Notes under the pieces: generated by a model
Seen by the model: only the letters and a program-made list of their open reading frames with translations
What the model was told of the DNA's origin: nothing
Database searches by the model: none
Assembly: GCA_025094145.1 (NCBI GenBank)
Contig: JALLLS010000189.1
Location: forward strand, 1-12,301
Length of the DNA stretch: 12,301 nt
Direction of reading: 5' to 3'
Origin: Spinellus fusiger
Taxonomy: Eukaryota > Mucoromycota > Mucoromycetes > Mucorales > Phycomycetaceae
Shown here: positions 7,045 through 12,301 of the stretch, piece by piece
Layout: every line of letters starts with the position of its first letter
Numbering within the stretch: the first letter of the stretch is position 1
Made by a program: the position numbers and the translations under genes

Positions 7045-9055
7045 CTATCTCCTTGTCTTCTTGACTTTAGTATAGATGCACGTTCCATTGTGAACCCAAG
7101 AGGTAGGAATGACCTCTTCAAACTCTCTTTTACCCTTAGCCTTGGCTAATTCACCTTTCTCAACTTTTTTGGCTGTATCAACAGTAATATCCTAGTCACA
7201 GATCGTTTTTAGATTTAAAATACATATAAAAGCCTTATTCAACATTACCTTTAATTGAGCTATCCATAAAAAAGTGTTTGGAATTAAACATAATTCTGAT
7301 GAAGAGGTACACAAAGAAAATGATGCTAATAGTATCATTCGGTAAAAACGTGGTGCAATAAGATCCATTTTGTATAGTGAGCAAACTTTCCCTATCATGA
7401 TAAGAATGAATACATCAATATATAATTTCAATCATGTTTTCTCACCTTGTACCAAGATTCCACAAACTACAGGATTACCAACCTTGTGGCTAATAAGGTC
7501 GTTGAGCATTGTCTTCATCTGTTGACCCAGTTTTACTAGGTCAGAAGGTGGTTTGCCTGAATGGGTACCAACAGGTTTAAATTCGGCAACTGTAATGTCA
7601 TGCCGGGTACTTCTTGTCTTGATGTATGCAATATAGTCAGGCTTAAACTTCCTTATATCTTTATTTAATGGATTGAGTCTTCCATTAGCCCTGCATGGCA
7701 GTTATGTTACTTGATGGTCATACAGCTGTGAATTTGATATTTACCACTGATGCATCAGCATATTCTCTATACCAAAAATTAACTTAATTATGTATGAGAC
7801 AATGGTGTGGACAAATGTATCCTCAAAATTTAATTCATTAGAAGAGATTAACAAACGTGGGGCCCTACAAAGGAAGAGAGTATAAATATTTGTAGTATGA
7901 TGAAAAAAAATAACGACAAAAAGATGAATACTTACACTGTATGTAGCATGTTGGCAATTTGAAGAAGTGTTTTGTCATTCTTCATCATTGCTTCACTCAA
8001 TATGTTTATAGTAGTCCGTTGTAACTCCATCCATTTATTGTTATTATCTTCAAAGTTAAACTAATCATCCAAAATTAGTATATGGAAATGGTTCAGCAAA
8101 AGTAAAATATTACGTTAGTTAATTCCATGCACCATTTGAAGACAATGGGATCAATATCCTTGCATTTTTTACTTTCAAAAGTAGGGATGGAGGAGAAATG
8201 GGCTTCAGTTCCCAAATACTTTGTCACAGAGTTCTTAATGTTTTCAGAAAAAAGATAAATAAAATCCAAGGAGCTATTAGTTAAACAAAAGAACAGTTAA
8301 AGCGAGTTTGGCTTCTCAATGTGTACTTACAGAAGACGTAAATCAGAAACTTGATTCATGTTGTCTTTTGTGAGCTCTACTGAACGGCATCTGAATGCTC
8401 TCAATTCCTTCAGCATGGGTGTATCATCTGCCTACCATAAAAAAAATGTGAATATTTATTGACAATCCAAAGTGATATTAACTTGCTGTAATATCATCTT
8501 CACATAAAATGCTGACATTATATTCTTTTGTTCTTTGTGGATGGCAGTCTTCTGACTTGCAGCTACCTTCAGATTCATACTCTTCAATGTCTTTTTCCTG
8601 GATCAAGATAGCAGCTTCAATGATGTTGTCTGCAGTGGTTGCACCTAGACCTGCATGGATTTTGTAATTTTCTAGCAGCATCTTGTTGACAGTAAATGCC
8701 TTAGTCTTGTCCAATAAGTATACATCAAGTATACTTGTAAAGAAACTTCTGAACCGTTTTTTGTTGGCAGTCTTTTATAATGATTTTGTACATATGTTGC
8801 AAAATTTTTTACTGGAATTGGTATATCTTGGATACTTTTTAATTTTTTTAATTCTTGAATGAGTAAGCTCAAACCCATATCTGCATTTTTGATGGTTCCA
8901 ACGCTGGAATAAACAATTCTTTTTGCTAATTCTTCTTCGTCCAACCAGGATGAAGTTTTCAGGGAAATGAAAATGGTGGGAATACTAAGCTTATCACATT
9001 CTTCTTTGTCAAAGGAAAGGTCATTGGAGACACCAAATTTATGAGGGGCTTTCAT
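7045..9055 (-). CDS. PD-(D/E)XK nuclease-like protein, eight exons, one 11-bp frameshifting duplication
   Basis: Best-preserved gene. Minus-strand exons: 9055-8483, 8427-8331, 8273-8114, 8060-7936, 7864-7745, 7690-7446, 7391-7249, 7191-7045 (stop TAG 7045-7047). The seven introns are 53-71 nt. All phases agree, and the length is 532 codons after discounting an 11-bp duplication at 8716-8737, the only lesion. Without that correction, translation from ATG 9055 stops after 127 residues. An in-frame 35-nt intron (GTATAC...CTAAG) could bypass it. The first intron (8428-8482) has a weak GTTAAT donor. The domain near residues 355-470 carries Pro372-Asp373 and Glu391-Phe392-Lys393, a canonical PD-X18-EXK site. 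The helix DLVKLGQQMKTMLNDLISHK, the strand VVCGILVQG and CSLYKMDLIAPRFYRM follow. The tail is Lys-rich (residues about 490-532). DNA cleavage is inferred from the motif; I recall similar uncharacterised Mucorales proteins. There is no signal peptide or membrane segment. Confidence 0.8.
8711..8737 (-). repeat. 11-bp imperfect tandem duplication inside the nuclease-like gene
   Basis: aagtatac occurs at 8716-8723 and again at 8727-8734, offset 11. On the coding strand the first unit is GTATACTTGAT and the next begins GTATACTTATT. Removing one unit restores a single frame reading SLQVYLLDKTKAFTVNK across the junction. Confidence 0.8.
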
Positions 9056-9639
9056 AGTGTTAGGATATTGTTAAATTCAAAAGAAGAATATCAGACTCAG
9101 GAACAAGGATGCTTTTATTAAAACAATTTTGATAAGTCTAATTATACTAAATAGATGGGTGACTGTATTATTAAGAATAGATAAATATATTTTTAATGTG
9201 ATAGGGGTTTATTCTTCTTCTTAATATGTGATAAAGGTGTAAACATTTGTCACATATTTGTGAAAATTGTGTACTACAGTTTGATTGCAATGTTGTCTTG
9301 GGGTTTTTAGGCTAAAGGTATACGGAACAGTAGAACGTGTAGTTGAACTCTGTTGTTTATTAAATGGAATTACTATGTCTTTTATACTTTTCTAATTGTA
9401 TAGATTCAGGGGTTAACTATCGAAATGCTATGAACTATCGACATCCTTTGATATTTGATAGAGTCTCCTTAGTTTGGTAATAAATCAATCCTAATTCCCA
9501 AAAGAGTGACCCATTCAAATATGGAAAATGTCTTCACGACAGCAATTCCAACTAAGATTCACAACAGTTCAGGCTGACGTCATGATTTGTTTCGGATAAA
9601 ACTCTTAGCATTCTTTTTTCCTTTTTCTTTTTAGTGCAA
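9056..9639. other. Intergenic region upstream of the nuclease-like gene
   Basis: No gene recognised. It must hold the promoter of the minus-strand gene starting at 9055, but no clear TATA element stands out close to it. A 9-bp direct repeat aactatcga occurs at 9415-9423 and 9433-9441. Read on the minus strand, TATAAAAG followed by AATAAA about 20 bp later (9370-9390 region) resembles a retrotransposon LTR promoter, but no paired LTR or coding region is present. A 68-codon minus-strand ORF overlapping 9552-9758 runs into the repeat unit and looks like chance. Confidence 0.4.
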
Positions 9640-9827
9640 TCTTTCACTAATATCCCCATGTCAACAACGTGAACTGCCCTTGTGAACGCTTCTCTTGACA
9701 CTTTGGTGAAAGGAGGGGGGCTACAGGTCATTAGTTGTCTAGGGTAGAAAGACAGCATTATATTCTAAGTGTGTGGGATATGTGCTTACATATTGCCCAC
9801 ACATTACGGGTTACGTTCACTCGAATT
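9640..9827. repeat. 188-bp direct repeat, copy 1
   Basis: Copy 1 matches 9859-10046 at every base except 9712 (g) versus 9931 (a). The unit contains a near-palindrome, tgtgtggg...cccacaca (9770-9803), with the inner part atatgt/acatat, that could fold as a hairpin with a 2-base bulge. No ORF, tRNA or rRNA motif explains it. Confidence 0.95.
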
Positions 9828-9842
9828 GGTGCCAGCATTTCT

Positions 9843-10067
9843 CTACAACTAGGTTTAGTCTTTCACTAATATCCCCATGTCAACAACGTGAACTGCCCTT
9901 GTGAACGCTTCTCTTGACACTTTGGTGAAAAGAGGGGGGCTACAGGTCATTAGTTGTCTAGGGTAGAAAGACAGCATTATATTCTAAGTGTGTGGGATAT
10001 GTGCTTACATATTGCCCACACATTACGGGTTACGTTCACTCGAATTAATGTGTTTTCCTAGTTGTAG
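9843..10067. repeat. 11-bp inverted repeat bracketing repeat copy 2
   Basis: ctacaactagg (9843-9853) and cctagttgtag (10057-10067) are perfect inverted copies that lie just outside copy 2, 5 bp to the left and 10 bp to the right. Copy 1 lacks such a bracket. Confidence 0.75.
9859..10046. repeat. 188-bp direct repeat, copy 2
   Basis: Second copy of the unit at 9640-9827, offset 219 bp, separated from it by a 31-bp non-repeated spacer (9828-9858). The single mismatch implies recent duplication or gene conversion. The hairpin recurs at 9989-10022. Confidence 0.95.
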
Positions 10068-10626
10068 AAAATGAGAAAAAGATAAGTATTTGTTTCAGTG
10101 TGTTCCTATTTTCATCAGCATTCTCATGGATCTGCTATTATAGGTACAGGGGCAGACATGTCTCTCTGTCTGCGGCTGTAAAAACACAATACATACAATA
10201 GACGTTCTAGACATATCATCTAAAGGTAACAGTCTTACAAACCATCATTGCACCAGTGCAATTGTAAAACATAAATGACTTTCTGTTGTGACATCAACAC
10301 TTTAAAGCAACTCATATTTACATTAAACATGATTTTTATAGTTCTTGCATGTTGCTATGCCAACCAATGCTTTAGAAATAGGAACTAAAGAATAAACTTA
10401 AATAACTAAATAAAATAGAACATCATTCTTCCATCAGACAGAAAACGTCTTATGGTATGTGTGTAAATCAATAGAACTTGAACACAACTTTCTTCATGCT
10501 TTTGAAGGGATAATGACTTTGGTTGTTCTGTTGAAGTTGGCTTTAATATCAATATGAGAAACAGTTGAACCAGACCAACAAATGGAACTCTTACGGTAGT
10601 AACAATACAGTATTTTTACTTATTAT
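10068..10626. other. Gap between repeats and the right-hand gene, with a possible minus-strand relic
   Basis: No gene is assigned. On the minus strand 10406-10615 is open for 69 codons without an ATG (VPFVGLVQLFLILILKP). A second minus frame over the same bases also reads protein-like (STVSHIDIKANFNRTTKVI) but has stops. This could be a shifted gene relic. A small hairpin has arms gcagaca/tgtctgc (10152-10158, 10167-10173). Confidence 0.3.
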
Positions 10627-10641
10627 TGTCGCACTTTTGGA
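10627..10641. repeat. 15-bp copy of the transposon end sequence found at 1648
   Basis: tgtcgcacttttgga is identical to 1648-1662, and both are followed by an A-rich run. It is probably a solo transposon end or a footprint. No inverted partner was found nearby. Confidence 0.55.
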
Positions 10642-10839
10642 TAAAAAAAAATCGGATGTTCATAAGTTTTTTTTGCCATATTTCAGTACATTTGTTTATA
10701 TATTATGGAGATTTTGGTTGGTTTGAGGTTGAGATGGTGCCACTCTTTAGGATGTATAACATCGTCTTTTATTGCTTTTTGATTTTGATAAAATGGAATC
10801 GAATGCTTCTTGGGATAAAGAATTTTGTTTACAGGAATC

Positions 10840-12301
10840 TCAAATACTGGTATCGCGAGTGAATGTAAGGCAATACTCATCAAAGATATCCAATATAGAC
10901 AAGATTTTGTTAAAATATCCAACAAATCCTTGAAGTGATTCTTTTGATGATGGTGCTTTTATGCTGTACAAGTCAGACATAACATACATTCCATCTGCAA
11001 CAAGTTTTATAATGAAGAAATTGATTGTTAAGCCTAAAATAATGTTTAGAATGAAGTGTCAAGTGTTTATTTAAATTCCAACTTTCTTACTGTTTAATAC
11101 TTGCCTATTATTTGTATTCCAAAGCAACCGTTTGCATTTGATCGATCAATAGTATTTTTAGTTAATAATCCAAGTCGAACAAGGTCGTTTGATATTGCAG
11201 ACTTATCATTTCCTCTTTTTATGCTTTCAACTTCAACAAATCCTAAGGATGGTCCATAATAGATTCCATCTAATCTGGTGATTGTACTGTCAGGATGCTG
11301 CTTTGTTATAAATCCATTTTTTTTATTCTTCATTTGTAACACTCATCCTATTTATAAGCATCGAATATAATGAATATCACTTGAATAACAAACCAATCAA
11401 GTACACTTAATATCTAAACAAAATGCCTTTATCTGGGTCATCAAATAATCCAGACATTATAGGATCAATGTATCTATGGCATAACTCAAATTCGAGGACA
11501 TCCTCCTTAACATCTTGATTGGGCAACTTTTCGATCCTATAAAGAACGAAAATTATTTAAAACTTTTATTCTTCCTCACCAGTATTAAATAAATAAAAAT
11601 CAAATTACTTACAGTTTAGCCACGCATTTCAAAAGCTTTTTAACGTTCCTTGGAAGGGGTAATAATGGACATGCTGGTACGTGTTGATGATTTGATGACT
11701 GCTGTTCTGGTAATGTTGAGGAAGTAGGTGTGGCAAGGGTAGTCACACCAATATTAGTACTAATGAGTGGTGCAGTTATTGTTGTTGTTATCAATAATGG
11801 GGATGGTGTAAATCCTAATTTGTATGCTTGAACAATGCCTTCTTCTCTTGTGATGATACCATTTTTGACATTCTACAGAAAGAAAGAAAAAAGTCATTAA
11901 TATCTTTCATTATTCTTTTATCTCATATGCATGATAATCTACCTTGATTAAACTTGTAATAGTATCAATGTTGTTGATACACCTGCGAATGTATTTTCTG
12001 ATGCTGAAACGCTTGCATTGGTCATCGAAAATATACTTTAATCTTTCTTCTGTAAAAACCCAATCCAATCTGGGTGCCATTTTTCTTGTTGGATAAGAAA
12101 AATTGATGACAAAGCCCTGAGATGAACTGGTGTTAGCAATCCTATTTTTTTTCCTGATATATATATATCTTTACTATATACTTACAATATGTGTGAGACG
12201 TTTGATTCAATATTGATGGTATCAAAGTTATTACTAGCAATCAATTGGAAGGTGTAGAAAACCAAAGATACATCAAATTGATTGATATTGTATCTGTTGT
12301 T
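10840..12301 (-). pseudogene. PD-(D/E)XK-like family gene, 3' part, decayed (partial at right edge)
   Basis: Function unknown. Minus-strand exons: >12301-12186, 12116-11943, 11872-11613, 11536-11411, about 11347-11105 and 11033-10840 (TGA stop 10840-10842). The recalled Mucorales family signature ELCHRYIDPIMSGLFDDPDKG is in the fourth exon. The D-E block follows (RLDGIYYGPSLGFVEVES), then IQIIG and LTINFFIIKLVADGMYVMSDLYS. Where EVK is expected the sequence reads EVE, so the catalytic-type Lys is replaced by Glu. Lesions: a T5 run (A5 on plus, 12054-12058) fits the upstream exon only with six; the donor after the fourth exon is TTAAGT instead of GTAAGT and the adjoining Trp codon is damaged; a further frame change lies near 11320-11347. 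The ATG at 12080 begins an alternative short frame if the upstream exon is ignored. The third exon has a Thr/Pro/Ser-rich linker. Confidence 0.72.
11034..11104 (-). other. Probable GC-AG intron
   Basis: The coding strand reads ATAATAG|GCAAGT...TTTTAG|GC. GCAAGT is the usual form of non-canonical GC donors. Splicing here joins IQIIG to LTINFFII in phase 1 with no stop, at the same place as the phase-1 introns of the 3006-4607 and 7045-9055 genes. A GTATTA donor a few bases later would leave the frame wrong. Confidence 0.6.

Noticed and set aside
9300..9460. A solo LTR of a retrotransposon on the minus strand
   Set aside because: TATA-like and AATAAA-like words are present, but no TG...CA ends, target duplication, primer site or second copy could be shown.
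9552..9758. A 68-codon minus-strand ORF
   Set aside because: It straddles the border of the 188-bp repeat unit, has no recognisable motif and does not persist in copy 2.
9808..9833. A tRNA 3' end or retrotransposon primer-binding site (gttcactcgaattggtgcca)
   Set aside because: The T-arm stem does not pair and no anticodon or D arm fits; only copy 1 has the GGTGCCA tail.
9640..10046. A CRISPR-like array
   Set aside because: There are only two long units with one spacer, in a spliced eukaryotic context.
10626..10925. Two overlapping ORFs on opposite strands
   Set aside because: The minus one covers the 3' exon of the right-hand gene in another frame; the plus one is its antisense and starts inside the repeat-like transposon end.

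Overview
The window looks like nuclear DNA of a filamentous fungus, most likely a Mucoromycota (Mucorales-type) genome. It is AT-rich. Its genes are built from short exons separated by 43-76 nt introns with GTAAGT/GTATGT-type donors and YAG acceptors. It carries several Tc1/mariner (DD34E-type) transposon copies of a style I associate with Rhizopus and Mucor. There are no operons, Shine-Dalgarno sites, rRNA or tRNA genes. The taxonomic placement is inference and no search was run.

Layout, left to right: (1) 1-1097 (+), the 3' part of a multi-exon gene, in frame through five exons but with three nonsense codons. (2) 1098-1640, a gap with a 54-codon C2H2-like zinc-finger ORF at 1261-1425 and an unexplained minus-strand open frame. 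(3) About 1648-2876, a decayed Tc1-like transposon with its transposase on the minus strand. (4) 3006-4607 (+), a six-exon pseudogene. (5) 4643-5990, a Tc1 transposon with about 28-bp inverted ends, TA duplications and a wrecked transposase. (6) 6005-6846, an internally deleted Tc1 derivative that has lost its catalytic core. (7) 7045-9055 (-), the best-preserved gene: eight exons, about 532 codons, broken only by an 11-bp duplication. (8) 9640-10046, two 188-bp direct repeats with one mismatch. (9) 10840 to beyond 12301 (-), the 3' part of another decayed member of the same gene group.

The main observation is that the four multi-exon genes appear to be one divergent family. Each encodes, near its C-terminus, a D-Xn-E-x-K-like block (canonical PD-X18-EFK in the 7045-9055 gene) that resembles the PD-(D/E)XK nuclease fold. 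In three of them a phase-2 intron splits a Trp codon as TG|G 14-19 residues before the Asp. In three, a phase-1 intron follows the next predicted strand. The shared intron frame supports common ancestry better than the weak residue similarity does. I recall large families of uncharacterised Mucorales proteins with such motifs, but their function is unknown to me.

The genes and transposons do not form a visible pathway. The picture is an accessory region where a nuclease-like gene family has multiplied and is decaying among mobile elements.
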